A stretch of 64,000 nucleotides of DNA from Asaccharospora irregularis DSM 2635 (GCF_900129815.1 NZ_FQWX01000008.1:1-64000); one strand, 5' to 3'; shown: positions 34,161-43,375, counted from the stretch's first letter. A program made the numbers and translations. The notes: generated from the letters alone by a model not told the origin.

Positions 34161-34494
34161 AGTCTTAAAATATATTATAATTAAAAAAATAAAAAAGGGC
34201 TGATTTTCATACAATATATAATATTATACATAGAATTAATGGTAGGGATTAAACTATGCTAATAAATATATTGCATCGACAAATCTAGCCCGAAACTCTG
34301 AAAAAATTTATTCAGAGTCAAACAGTATTTGAAAAATAATACAATATATATTATATATGAATATAAGAAATATACATTAAAAATACAAAATAACTATATT
34401 GGAAAATAAGAGTATAGATTTATACGATAGAAAAATGTAGTGATAATTTCAAGAAACGTGTAAAAATATTTATTAGAAAAGAGGGCTTATTACA
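34161..34494. other. Gene-free stretch with a grdB 3'-end fragment
   Basis: No ORF of note. Positions 34317-34344 repeat the 3' end of grdB and the bases after its stop (31117-31144) with 26 of 28 identical. A hairpin ACTCTGAA/TTCAGAGT (34295-34318) precedes it. The remainder is AT-rich and must contain the promoter of the next gene. Confidence 0.6.
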
Positions 34495-35385
34495 ATGAAA
34501 ATGACAAAAAAGTATATTTTTTTGTTTGGGGTTGTTATATTTTTTTTGATATACATTTTAAATAAAATATTAACATCGCCAGAACGCCAAGTATTATTCG
34601 ATTTTAATTATTTGAATAATGATAAAGTAGTTAATAACTCTAATACATTGTTATTAAACAACGATATCCCTGAAAGAAATGTTGACCTTTGGATGAAATA
34701 TGTAAAAAGATACAATACAGAAAACAAAGCCTTCATAAAAGACACATCTAATGGATGGAAAACAATCTACTTAAATAAGTACAATAGGATAAATTTTAAT
34801 AGTATTTTAGATAAATGGTATGAAGAAAAGGATTCTTTTGATTTAAACTGTAGACAAAGTTCATTTATACTGATAAAGGATATGGTTTCTGGTGAGTGCG
34901 TTATAGAGGAACGTGATTCTGATATAGAACAAGAAATAAATAAATTAAAATCTATTTCTAATGAGAAAATAACAAATAAAGATGCTAGGACATACATATA
35001 TTTATTTACTCCTATTAAATTAAAGATAGGTAACTCAAAAGACATTGATGTCTATGATGAAACTTTAAGCGCCTTAAAAGACTATTGGAACAAAGGAAAT
35101 TTAAAATTTAAAGATGGGAAAAAATCTAAGTTAATTCAAGTGGTACTTATTGAACCAAACGCAAGTGATATTAAGGCTACTATAGCTCATACTGGTTTGT
35201 CAATAAAGGATGGAGACATGATATATTTTATTGAGAAAAAGAATCCGTGTTTTCCGTATCAGATTTCTAGATTTAAAAATTATGACGACTTAAATAGGTA
35301 CATTATTACACAGTTTAAATCACCTAAAGATTATAAATTAATGATTTTGGAAAATAATAATGTGATATATAAAAATGATAATTAA
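34495..35385 (+). CDS. DUF4300-like membrane-anchored exported protein
   Basis: 296 residues: basic MKMTKK, one hydrophobic segment (about 7-24), then an extracellular domain. No lipobox Cys is seen, so it is a signal-anchor or cleaved signal peptide. Size and segments such as NVDLWMKYVKRYN, FDLNCRQSSFILIKDM and IEPNASDIKATIAHTGLSI resemble DUF4300 proteins of Firmicutes; this is from memory. Function unknown. GAGGG precedes the ATG. Confidence 0.7.
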   Translation: MKMTKKYIFLFGVVIFFLIYILNKILTSPERQVLFDFNYLNNDKVVNNSNTLLLNNDIPERNVDLWMKYVKRYNTENKAFIKDTSNGWKTIYLNKYNRINFNSILDKWYEEKDSFDLNCRQSSFILIKDMVSGECVIEERDSDIEQEINKLKSISNEKITNKDARTYIYLFTPIKLKIGNSKDIDVYDETLSALKDYWNKGNLKFKDGKKSKLIQVVLIEPNASDIKATIAHTGLSIKDGDMIYFIEKKNPCFPYQISRFKNYDDLNRYIITQFKSPKDYKLMILENNNVIYKNDN

Positions 35386-35429
35386 GAAATATAATAAAAA
35401 TATACATATAAATTTTGACAAACTCGACT

Positions 35430-35472
35430 TAATATTTAATTTATAATATATGTTATTATAAATTAAATATTA
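35430..35472. promoter_or_regulatory. 43-bp inverted repeat upstream of xpt
   Basis: Perfect 19-bp arms (35430-35448 and 35454-35472) around TATGT, entirely A/T in the arms. A TTGACA lies 10 bp before it at 35415-35420, so it may overlap a promoter. No T tract follows; no purine riboswitch was seen before xpt. Confidence 0.6.
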
Positions 35473-35548
35473 TAGTATAATAATATTGTACTTAACACTA
35501 AACATACAAATTAGAGCTTGTCGCAGTATATAGTTTAGGAGGAAATAG

Positions 35549-36121
35549 ATGAAATCATTACAAGAGAAGATATTAAAAGAAGGAAGTGTATCAGGAAGTG
35601 ATATATTAAAAGTAGATAGTTTTTTAAATCATCAAATTGATATAAGATTTTTAAATGAAATAGGAAAAGAGTTTAAAGAAAGATTTAAAGAAGATAAAGT
35701 AGATAAAATTCTTACCATAGAGGCCTCAGGAATTGGAATAGCGTCCATTGCATCTCAATATTTCGAAAATGTACCAGTTGTTTTTGCAAAAAAAGTAGAA
35801 TCTAAGAATTTAGATAAGGAGGTATATGAAACAAAGGTGTATTCATTTACAAAAGGCAAAGAATATACAGTTAGAGTTTCCAAAAAATATCTAAATAAAG
35901 GTGAAAATATACTTGTAGTAGATGATTTTTTAGCAAATGGAAGAGCAGTATTAGGTTTAAATAATATAATAAACCAGTCAGGTGCAAATTTAGTTGGTGT
36001 AGGTATAGTAATAGAAAAGGGATTCCAAGAGGGAAGAAAGGTTTTAGAGGACGAAGGTATCAGGGTAGAGTCATTAGCTATAGTAGAGTCTATACAAGAC
36101 GGAAAAGTTGTATTTAAATAG
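35549..36121 (+). CDS. xpt: Xanthine phosphoribosyltransferase
   Basis: 190 residues, standard length. PRPP motif [17 protein letters not shown] near residues 122-138; N-terminus [31 protein letters not shown] is characteristic of Xpt. It salvages xanthine to XMP. Many firmicute xpt genes sit behind a guanine riboswitch, but here I see an inverted repeat instead. AGGAGG precedes the ATG. No pbuX-type permease is adjacent. Confidence 0.95.
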   Translation: MKSLQEKILKEGSVSGSDILKVDSFLNHQIDIRFLNEIGKEFKERFKEDKVDKILTIEASGIGIASIASQYFENVPVVFAKKVESKNLDKEVYETKVYSFTKGKEYTVRVSKKYLNKGENILVVDDFLANGRAVLGLNNIINQSGANLVGVGIVIEKGFQEGRKVLEDEGIRVESLAIVESIQDGKVVFK

Positions 36122-36244
36122 ACCTGATATATATTTTGAGTTTAATCAAAATCATTATGGGAATAATAATTTTGATTAAACATTTTATGTTGTGTATTAA
36201 ATTTTATTTTTATATATTATATTAAAAAATTAGGAGGTAGAAAA

Positions 36245-36889
36245 ATGAGATTTTTTATAGATACAGCAAATATAGAAGACATAAAGGAAGCAAATGAATT
36301 AGGTGTTATTTGTGGGGTGACGACAAACCCTTCGTTAATAGCTAAAGAAGGAAGAGATTTCAAACAAGTAGTAAAAGAAATAAGTGAAATAGTAGATGGG
36401 CCAATAAGTGCAGAGGTTATAAGTTTAGAGCATAATGAAATGATTAAAGAGGCTGAGGAATTAGCTAAAATACATAAAAATATAGTTATAAAGGTACCTA
36501 TGACAGAAGAAGGATTAAAAGCTGTAAAAGTGCTATCTGAAAAAGGTATAAAAACAAACGTAACATTAATATTCTCTGCAGTTCAAGCATTACTTGCGGC
36601 TAGAGCGGGTGCTACTTATGTAAGTCCTTTTTTAGGAAGATTAGACGATATAGGGCAAGATGGATTAGGATTAATAGAAGAAATTGTAACAATATTTAGT
36701 GTTAATGCTATAGAAACAGAAATAATAGTTGCAAGTGTAAGAAATCCAATACATGTATCAGAAGCTGCTAAAATAGGTGCAGATATAGCGACAGTACCAT
36801 TTAAAGTTATAAAACAAATGTTTAAACATCCTTTAACAGATAAAGGTATAGAAAACTTTATGAATGACTGGCAAAAAACGTTTAAATAA
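36245..36889 (+). CDS. tal: Transaldolase-like protein (FSA/TalC type)
   Basis: 214 residues, the short transaldolase family. [31 protein letters not shown] at the N-terminus, Schiff-base Lys near residue 84 in [15 protein letters not shown], and [27 protein letters not shown] near the C-terminus. It acts either as transaldolase or fructose-6-phosphate aldolase; sequence length alone does not decide. Cytoplasmic. AGGAGG precedes the ATG. Confidence 0.93.
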   Translation: MRFFIDTANIEDIKEANELGVICGVTTNPSLIAKEGRDFKQVVKEISEIVDGPISAEVISLEHNEMIKEAEELAKIHKNIVIKVPMTEEGLKAVKVLSEKGIKTNVTLIFSAVQALLAARAGATYVSPFLGRLDDIGQDGLGLIEEIVTIFSVNAIETEIIVASVRNPIHVSEAAKIGADIATVPFKVIKQMFKHPLTDKGIENFMNDWQKTFK

Positions 36890-37025
36890 TTCATAAAAAG
36901 ATTACGACTTTGTAATCCAAAGTAACAGAGGTGTAACTGTTATATGGATAGCCTGTATGATATTATTTAATTATAGAAATAATAAATTTTATAATAAATT
37001 ATAGGTTAAGAGGAAGTGAATTGAT

Positions 37026-37601
37026 ATGAAAAAATCAGTAAGAGCATTATCAATATTATGTGGATCATTATTATTAGTAAGCCCAATGAATGCTACAATA
37101 TTTGCAGAAGACTTTGTTACAAACAATAAAGTAAATGTAGCTGACGTTAAAGAAATAGAGACTACAAAAGAAGAATACACAGAAGTTAAATGTGAAGATA
37201 AAGAACAAGTAGTATTAAATAACAATAAAGGACAATCAGATTTAGATAAAGACATAAATAACACAGTAGACACTAATACTAAATTAGATACTAATGCTAA
37301 TAAAGTAGTAGACAGCACTAATAAAGATAGTGAGCAAGAAAAATATGTAGAAGTACAAAAAGAAGAAGTTAAAACTCAATTAACTAAGGAACAAGCAAAA
37401 CAAATATTAGTAGATAGAAATCCTAATGTAGAGTACATATACCAAGGTGATGAAAATACATTCGAAGTCTTAAAAGAAAAAAATGTTAGTGGATATGTAT
37501 TTTTACCAAATGAGGAAGGCGATATGGGATTCCTTGTAGATAAAAATACTTCAAACATATATTACTTCCACCCAAGCGGATATGTTGAACCAGTTATGTA
37601 A
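37026..37601 (+). CDS. Exported protein with charged low-complexity middle
   Basis: 191 residues with signal peptide (MKKSVRALSILCGSLLLVSPMNATIFAE; cleavage probably after IFA). Residues about 30-118 are rich in Asp, Asn, Thr, Lys and Glu, with an imperfect repeat of T-N-T/D-N-A-N. The last 70 residues look folded (EQAKQILVDRNPNVEYIYQGDENTFEVL...GYVEPVM). No anchoring motif, so probably secreted. I do not recognise a family. A terminator follows immediately. Confidence 0.8.
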   Translation: MKKSVRALSILCGSLLLVSPMNATIFAEDFVTNNKVNVADVKEIETTKEEYTEVKCEDKEQVVLNNNKGQSDLDKDINNTVDTNTKLDTNANKVVDSTNKDSEQEKYVEVQKEEVKTQLTKEQAKQILVDRNPNVEYIYQGDENTFEVLKEKNVSGYVFLPNEEGDMGFLVDKNTSNIYYFHPSGYVEPVM

Positions 37602-37608
37602 TTACTAT

Positions 37609-37640
37609 AAAAGGGCTTCTCTAAAAGAGAGGCCCTTTTA
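37609..37640 (+). terminator. Terminator after the exported-protein gene
   Basis: AAAAGGGC(T)TCTC / GAGAGGCCCTTTT stem with T tail; the tail continues ATAGTGCATAG, a variant of the sequence seen after the terminators at 22203 and 62732. Confidence 0.85.
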
Positions 37641-37755
37641 TAGTGCATAGAATTTTTTTATACTTATTTGGGTAACAAGTAGGTTATTTGGTATAATAAG
37701 ATATTATAGTTATATAAACTTTAAATAATTAATTTAATGAAGGGAAAATTTAATC

Positions 37756-38052
37756 ATGGATATAGTAATAAATAATACTGCAAAAGTAGAGATAGATAAG
37801 TTATTAGAAAATAGCGATAAAAAATATATAAGAATAATAACAAGATGTATAACAATGCACGAGGATGCCAAATTTGATTTGATACTAGATGAAAAAAGAG
37901 AAGGAGATAGATTATTTGAAGTGGATGGATACAATATAATAATCGAATCTAACTTTGCAGATCAAATTGCAAGTATGATTATATCTTACGGAGGTTTGAT
38001 GAGTAGAGATAGTTTTTCCATACATGCAGACTTTGGATTTTATGAATATTAG
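37756..38052 (+). CDS. HesB-like iron-sulfur scaffold-fold protein
   Basis: 98 residues with the outline of the HesB/IscA fold (AKVEIDKLLENSDKKYIRIITRCITMHEDAKFDLILDE...FEVDGYNIIIESNFADQIASMIISYGG). The three cluster-binding cysteines of true A-type carriers are absent: there is a single Cys near residue 31. It is therefore probably not a conventional Fe-S carrier, though such degenerate members are common in Clostridia. TTGGGT-18 bp-TATAAT around 37668-37697 may be its promoter. Confidence 0.75.
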   Translation: MDIVINNTAKVEIDKLLENSDKKYIRIITRCITMHEDAKFDLILDEKREGDRLFEVDGYNIIIESNFADQIASMIISYGGLMSRDSFSIHADFGFYEY

Positions 38053-38202
38053 TTATAAAAATTCTAAGGATTATCTGAGAAAAAATTCTTGGAACTATAT
38101 TTTAATGCTTAAATATATAAATATCTAAAGTTAAACATCGATAATAAATAAATATAAATAATAAATAGATACAAAATAAATATAAGAAAGATAGGAAATT
38201 TT

Positions 38203-40320
38203 ATGAAGAAAATATTAGTACTAGCAGAGAAACCATCTGTAGGAAGGGATATAGCTAAAGTTTTAGGATGCAAAAATGAAAAAAATGGATACATAGAAGG
38301 ACCAAAGTATGTGGTAACTTGGGCTCTTGGTCATTTAGTTACTTTAGCAGATCCTGAAGCTTATGGTCAAAACTATAAATCTTGGAATATAGATGATTTG
38401 CCAATATTACCAAAACATTTAAAAACAGTTGTAATAAAAAAGACCTCAAAACAGTTTAATACAGTAAAGGCTCAAATAAACAGAGATGATATAGAAGAGA
38501 TAGTTATAGCAACAGATGCAGGGCGTGAAGGAGAACTTGTTGCAAGGTGGATAATAGACAAGTCCCATACTAAAAAGCCACTAAAGCGTCTTTGGATATC
38601 ATCTAGTACAGATAAAGCTATAAAAGAGGGCTTTGATAAATTAAAAGACGGAAAAGAATATGAAAATCTGTATTACTCAGCAATAGCAAGAGCAGAAGCT
38701 GACTGGGTGGTAGGAATAAATGCAACAAGAGCACTAACAACAAAGCACAATGCCCAGCTTTCATGTGGTAGGGTTCAAACGCCAACCCTTGCAATGATAT
38801 TAAAAAGAGAAGAAGAAATAAGAAACTTTAAGGCAAAGGATTACTACTCAATAAACATACTTGCAGTAAAAGGGAGTAGTAATATAAAGTTATCTTGGGT
38901 AGATAAAAATAATAGTTCATCTAGTTTTAGTAAAGAAAAAATAAATCAAGTAGCAGCTAAAATAAAGGATAAGGATATAAAAATAATAGATGTAATTAAA
39001 ACAGACAAGAAAAAATACTCACCTGCTCTTTACGATTTAACAGAACTTCAAAGGGATGCAAATAAAATATTTGGGTACTCAGCTAAAGAGACCCTATCTA
39101 TAATGCAAAAATTATATGAATATCACAAAGTCCTTACTTATCCAAGAACAGACTCTAGATACCTTACAAGTGATATAGTAGATACTCTAAAGGATAGAAT
39201 AAAGGCAGTTAATGTAAGTGATTATTCAAGGGTATGTACGAAGTTACTAAAAACAAAAATCACAGGAAATAAATCTTTTGTAGATAATTCAAAGGTAAGT
39301 GACCACCACGCTATTATACCCACAGAGCAGAAGGTATTTTTAAGCGATTTAAGCGATAAGGAAAGAAAGATATATGACCTTGTAGTAAAGAGATTTTTAA
39401 GTGTGTTATTACCTCCTTTTGAGTATGTCCAAACTTCAATAAAAGCTGAAATAGAAGGAGAAACATTTATAGCAAAGGGAAATAAGGTAGTAAGCTTGGG
39501 ATGGAAAGAAAGCTACAAAGACTTAGATGATGAAGAAACTTATGAAAGTATTCCTAATATTAATAAAAATGATGTACTAAAGGTTGAAAAAGTAAATATT
39601 ACTAGTGGAAAAACCAATCCTCCTCCATATTTAAATGAAGGTACACTTCTTACAGGTATGGAGAAAAGTGGTCTAGGAACTGTTGCTACAAGGGCAGATA
39701 TAATAGAAAAACTATTTAATTTATTCCTAGTAGAGAAAAAAGGGAAAGACATACATATAACTTCTAAGGGAAGACAATTGTTGGATTTAGTTCCTGTTGA
39801 TTTAAAGACTCCAGAACTTACATCTTCTTGGGAGAAAAAGCTTCTAGACATATCAAAAGGAAAGCTAAATAAAAATATATTTATAGATGAAATGAAAAAT
39901 TATTCAAAAGCAATAGTTAAAGAAATTAAAAATAGTGATAGTAAATTTAAACATGATAACTTAACTAAAAATAAATGTCCAGAGTGTGGCAAATTTATGT
40001 TAGAGGTAAATGGTAAACGTGGTAAAATGCTAGTTTGTGAGGACAGAGAGTGCAATACTAGAAAGACAATAGCTCAAGTGACAAATTCTAGATGCCCTAA
40101 TTGCCATAAAAAATTAGAACTTCGCGGTGAGGGTGAGGGTAGAATATTTACTTGTAGCTGTGGGTATAGAGAAAAGTTATCATCATTTAATAAAAGAAAA
40201 CAAGAGGAAAAAAAGAAAGCCTCAAAAAAAGATATAAATAAATATTTAAAAGATCAAAATAAAAATCAGGAGAGTTTTAACAATCCTTTTGCAGAAGCAC
40301 TTTTAAAATTAAAAAAATAA
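38203..40320 (+). CDS. topB: DNA topoisomerase III
   Basis: 705 residues. Toprim domain at the N-terminus (LVLAEKPSVGRDIAKVLG; ATDAGREGE near 106), active-site Tyr near 314 in TYPRTDSRYLTSD, and a C-terminal zinc-ribbon part with CPECGKF...CEDREC and CPNCHKKL...CSCG. Type IA topoisomerase that decatenates and relaxes negatively supercoiled DNA. The tail is Lys-rich. The gene ends 7 bp before the remnant substrate-binding protein. Confidence 0.96.
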   Translation: MKKILVLAEKPSVGRDIAKVLGCKNEKNGYIEGPKYVVTWALGHLVTLADPEAYGQNYKSWNIDDLPILPKHLKTVVIKKTSKQFNTVKAQINRDDIEEIVIATDAGREGELVARWIIDKSHTKKPLKRLWISSSTDKAIKEGFDKLKDGKEYENLYYSAIARAEADWVVGINATRALTTKHNAQLSCGRVQTPTLAMILKREEEIRNFKAKDYYSINILAVKGSSNIKLSWVDKNNSSSSFSKEKINQVAAKIKDKDIKIIDVIKTDKKKYSPALYDLTELQRDANKIFGYSAKETLSIMQKLYEYHKVLTYPRTDSRYLTSDIVDTLKDRIKAVNVSDYSRVCTKLLKTKITGNKSFVDNSKVSDHHAIIPTEQKVFLSDLSDKERKIYDLVVKRFLSVLLPPFEYVQTSIKAEIEGETFIAKGNKVVSLGWKESYKDLDDEETYESIPNINKNDVLKVEKVNITSGKTNPPPYLNEGTLLTGMEKSGLGTVATRADIIEKLFNLFLVEKKGKDIHITSKGRQLLDLVPVDLKTPELTSSWEKKLLDISKGKLNKNIFIDEMKNYSKAIVKEIKNSDSKFKHDNLTKNKCPECGKFMLEVNGKRGKMLVCEDRECNTRKTIAQVTNSRCPNCHKKLELRGEGEGRIFTCSCGYREKLSSFNKRKQEEKKKASKKDINKYLKDQNKNQESFNNPFAEALLKLKK

Positions 40321-40327
40321 TTTCTAG

Positions 40328-40534
40328 ACCAATCTAAATGTTGCTAATATAAAACAAAAATCATATATAGATACAGGTGTGTATGAAATAAATCAATATC
40401 CATTTAGAAAAGAAGAAAAAAGTGAAGCTATTATAAAAGATGTAAACAAAGCTATAAAAGAAATGCATGAGGACGGTACATTTACAGAGCTGTCAAATAA
40501 ATGGTTTGGCTTAGACACAACAAAAGAAAATTAA
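40328..40534 (+). pseudogene. Remnant of an amino acid ABC substrate-binding protein (C-terminus only)
   Basis: A 68-codon open frame without a start codon (TAG directly before it at 40325) encodes YEINQYPFRKEEKSEAII...INKA-like helix...EMHEDGTFTELSNKWFG, the C-terminal end of family 3 solute-binding proteins. The N-terminal 200 or so residues, the signal peptide and the ribosome site are missing; topB ends just 7 bp upstream. The permease gene that would follow it in an intact operon is present 12 bp downstream. Confidence 0.88.
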
Positions 40535-40546
40535 TGGTGACTAGTG

Positions 40547-41215
40547 ATGCATGTATTCGATACTAGTTTTGTAATAAAGATATTCCCATTGGTTTTAAAG
40601 TATTTGACTGTAACTTTTAAGATGTCTTTTTTAGCATTTATAGTAGGGATTTTAGTTTCCTTGGTTATAGTATTAATTGTGGATTTGAAGATTCCAATAC
40701 TCAAGACATTTTGCAAGATATATATATCATTTTTTAGAGGGACACCTCTAGCAGCGCAACTTTTCTTTATATATTTTGGGCTTATACAGTTAATACCTAG
40801 TCTTACAAAACTGGAGGCTTATCAGGCGTCGGTTATAGTAATTGGGCTAAATTCCTCAGCATATTTTGCAGAGAGTTTAAGGGGAGCTATATCATCTGTA
40901 GATAAAGGTCAAGTGGAGGCTAGTATAGCTTTTGGTATGACATATACACAGATGATGAGGAGAATAGTTTTACCTCAGGCTATAAGGGTAGCTATCCCTC
41001 CATTTACAAATACATTTGCTGATATAATAAAGGGGACTTCCTTAGCATTTACTATTGGAGTTACTGAAATTATGGCTGTTGCACAATCAGAAGCTGCTGC
41101 AAGTTATAAGTATTTAGAAGCTTTTACGTGTGTAATATTAGTTTATTGGATAATAAATTTAGCGATTGTCTTTATACAAGGCAAGTTGGAAGATAAATTG
41201 AGCAAGCTTTATTAA
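40547..41215 (+). CDS. Polar amino acid ABC transporter permease (orphan)
   Basis: 222 residues from ATG 40547 (GGTGA at 40536; a GTG at 40544 is possible). Five or so hydrophobic segments and the HEAA-type EAA loop SVDKGQVEASIAFGMTYTQMMRRIVLPQAIRVAIPPFTN. It would form the membrane channel of a His/Gln/Cys-type importer. Its substrate-binding gene upstream is a remnant and no ATPase gene follows; a terminator closes the unit. It may be non-functional or use subunits from elsewhere. Confidence 0.9.
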   Translation: MHVFDTSFVIKIFPLVLKYLTVTFKMSFLAFIVGILVSLVIVLIVDLKIPILKTFCKIYISFFRGTPLAAQLFFIYFGLIQLIPSLTKLEAYQASVIVIGLNSSAYFAESLRGAISSVDKGQVEASIAFGMTYTQMMRRIVLPQAIRVAIPPFTNTFADIIKGTSLAFTIGVTEIMAVAQSEAAASYKYLEAFTCVILVYWIINLAIVFIQGKLEDKLSKLY

Positions 41216-41226
41216 ATTAAAATGCG

Positions 41227-41264
41227 ACCGAGTGAGACTATTTGTTCTCACTCGGTTTTATTTT
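41227..41264 (+). terminator. Terminator after the orphan permease
   Basis: ACCGAGTGAGA / TCTCACTCGGT arms (41227-41237 and 41246-41256) followed by TTTATTTT. Confidence 0.9.
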
Positions 41265-41406
41265 AGGATATATAGAATAAATTCAGTAAATCCGCATATT
41301 AGTAAGTATTGGTAAATTAATACTTTATTTTAAAAATTTATATTTACAATATTGGGTAAAATAAATTGTAGCATTTATTTAAAGTAGTATAAAGAGGGGG
41401 TAGTAT

Positions 41407-41973
41407 ATGAAAGAAAATAGGTTTTTAAAGGTATTGACATTGATTTTGTATATTGTATATGCTGCATCTATGGCTTTGTTTATAGGAAGAAAAGAAATAA
41501 TAAATATAGTAGTAGTTCTTTTTTGTATAGTAACAACTTTCTTACTTAGAATAGTAAATAAAAGATACAAGAAATTACTTAGTGATAATTTATATATAGT
41601 AATTCTATTATTTGTACTATTCTCATCTTTACTAGGAACTTGCTATAATTTTTATGATATTAATCATTACGATGATTTTTTACATGTATGGTCGGGATTT
41701 ATATCTTGTACGGTGGCATTTTCTATAATAGTTTCTTTAAATAATAAAAATCAAATTAAAAATATGAATAAGGTTTTTATATTTTTATTTATTTTTATGT
41801 TCAGTATGGGAGTAGCGAGCTTATGGGAAATATTAGAGTTTAATATGGACCTATTTATAGGAACTAGAACGCAGGCAGGTGGGCTTAGGGATACTGTTAT
41901 TGATATGATTGATGCATTAGTAGGAACAATCGTTATAATGCCTATACTTTTACATAATATAAAAAAGTACTAA
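41407..41973 (+). CDS. YjdF-like (DUF2238) membrane protein
   Basis: 188 residues with about six membrane segments. Conserved features of the DUF2238 family are visible: NFYDINHYDDFLHVWSGF near residue 80-100 and WEILEFNMDLFIGTRTQAGGLRDTVIDMIDALVGT near 140-175. Acidic and His residues at these places could bind a metal. Function unknown. GAGGGGG precedes the ATG; single-gene unit. Confidence 0.8.
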   Translation: MKENRFLKVLTLILYIVYAASMALFIGRKEIINIVVVLFCIVTTFLLRIVNKRYKKLLSDNLYIVILLFVLFSSLLGTCYNFYDINHYDDFLHVWSGFISCTVAFSIIVSLNNKNQIKNMNKVFIFLFIFMFSMGVASLWEILEFNMDLFIGTRTQAGGLRDTVIDMIDALVGTIVIMPILLHNIKKY

Positions 41974-41977
41974 ATTA

Positions 41978-42017
41978 AAAAAATCTAGGTTGATATTAGG
42001 TCAACCTAGATTTTTTA
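41978..42017. terminator. Bidirectional terminator
   Basis: AAAAAATCTAGGTTGA / TCAACCTAGATTTTTT, perfect arms with A and T runs, between convergent genes. Confidence 0.9.
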
Positions 42018-42059
42018 GTTATTAAATAAGACTGGTTATTAAGTGTATTGATTAATAAT

Positions 42060-43298
42060 TTACTCAATAAATTGTTTTAGATAGTTGTCCATAGAAATAG
42101 AGATTTCTTTGGCAGAAACTACTGCTTGTATAACAGTCTTGGCACCATGTGTTACATCTCCACAAGCAAAAACTCCTTGTCTAGTTGTTTCACCTATTTC
42201 ATTTGTAACAAGTAGTCCATTTCTCTTTACATCAAGTCCTTCATTACTCAATACTATAGTATTTCTAGGGACCTGACTTATTGCTATTAATATGGAGTCA
42301 AACTCATAGAATTTTTCGCTTCCTTCTATATTTGCTATTGAAACTGTTCCATCTTCATTGTAAACTTTCTCAGTGTCTACTAAGATGATACCATTATCAA
42401 CTATTTCTTTTGGAGTTTTAAATGTTTTAAATATAATGCCTTCATTTTTGGCGTCATTAATTTCAGCTTTAGTAGCAGTCATATCTTCAAAGTCACGTCT
42501 ATAAGCTACGAAAACTTCTTTAGAACCGTTAAACTTGGCGCTTCTAGCAGCATCCATAGCGACATTTCCTGCTCCTATTACCAAAACTCTATATCCTAGG
42601 TTGTAGCTCTTAGGACTTCTTAGATAGTTTATTGCATAGTGAACATGTCCAAATGTCTCACCTGGTATGTTTAATTTTCTAGGATTCCATACTCCAGTTC
42701 CTATAAATATTCCCTTAAATCCATCCTCAAATAACTTATCTAAAGTAACTACTGGGCCGATAAGAGAGTTTATCTTGATTTTTACACCAAGTGATAAAAG
42801 ACATTTTTCTAAAAGTTGGATGTTAGTTCTTGGTAGTCTAAATTCAGGAATACCATATGTTAATATACCACCTATTTTTTCGTTCTTCTCGAAAATAGTT
42901 ACATCATAACCTATGCTTGCCAATCTAAGGGCAATAGTTATTCCTGCAGGGCCTGATCCAACAACAGCAACTTTAACATTATTACTCTTTGGTTTTTCTA
43001 ATCTTAAATTTTGAAGATACTTTGTAGATATTTCATGCTCGATACTATGAAACTCTATTGGTTCCCCTTTTATCCCTTTTATGCAATTACCTTTACATTG
43101 ATCCTCGTGAGGACATACAACAGCACAAATAGCAGATAGAGGATTATTTTCAAAAAGAATTCTACCAGCTTCTGATAGATTTCCTTCTTTATACAACTTT
43201 ATTATTTCTGGTATAGGTGTATCTATTGGACAGTTCTTTTGACATCTAGCATTTTTGCACATTAGACACCTATTAGCTTCATTTAAATTGATGTTCAT
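42060..43298 (-). CDS. GltD-like NAD(P)H oxidoreductase (FAD, Fe-S)
   Basis: 412 residues. The N-terminus has Cys sets CLMCKNARCQKNCP and CAVVCPHEDQCKGNC that bind [4Fe-4S] clusters; then FAD motif GSGPAGITIALRLAS, NADPH-type motif GAGNVAMDAARSAK, and C-terminal GVFACGDVTHGAKTVIQAV. This is the small-subunit family of glutamate synthase and NfnB-like proteins. No GltB large subunit or NfnA is beside it, so it could be a ferredoxin:NAD(P) oxidoreductase component or act alone. A large inverted repeat lies directly upstream of its ribosome site. Confidence 0.9.
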   Translation of the reverse strand: MNINLNEANRCLMCKNARCQKNCPIDTPIPEIIKLYKEGNLSEAGRILFENNPLSAICAVVCPHEDQCKGNCIKGIKGEPIEFHSIEHEISTKYLQNLRLEKPKSNNVKVAVVGSGPAGITIALRLASIGYDVTIFEKNEKIGGILTYGIPEFRLPRTNIQLLEKCLLSLGVKIKINSLIGPVVTLDKLFEDGFKGIFIGTGVWNPRKLNIPGETFGHVHYAINYLRSPKSYNLGYRVLVIGAGNVAMDAARSAKFNGSKEVFVAYRRDFEDMTATKAEINDAKNEGIIFKTFKTPKEIVDNGIILVDTEKVYNEDGTVSIANIEGSEKFYEFDSILIAISQVPRNTIVLSNEGLDVKRNGLLVTNEIGETTRQGVFACGDVTHGAKTVIQAVVSAKEISISMDNYLKQFIE

Positions 43299-43315
43299 TA
43301 TTCCACCACCTTGAT

Positions 43316-43375
43316 GATATAATATTAAATACTGTACACGATTTAAATATTGTATACAATATTTAATATTATATC
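43316..43375. promoter_or_regulatory. 60-bp inverted repeat upstream of the GltD-like gene
   Basis: Perfect 16-bp arms (43316-43331, 43360-43375) enclosing TGTACACGATTTAAATATT and TGTATACAATATTTAATATT, which are also direct repeats of each other. Position 18 bp before the minus-strand gene and upstream of the divergent PrsA-like gene suggests operator function. Confidence 0.6.

Noticed and set aside
35386-35548. Purine riboswitch before xpt
   Set aside because: The conserved loop and junction bases of purine aptamers are not present; an inverted repeat is seen instead.
40321-40546. Small intact gene between topB and the permease
   Set aside because: The open frame lacks any start codon and matches only the C-terminal part of a solute-binding protein, so it is treated as a remnant.
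42085-42909. Plus-strand ORFs of 63 and 80 residues inside the GltD-like gene
   Set aside because: They are antisense shadows of a well-supported oxidoreductase gene and lack ribosome sites.
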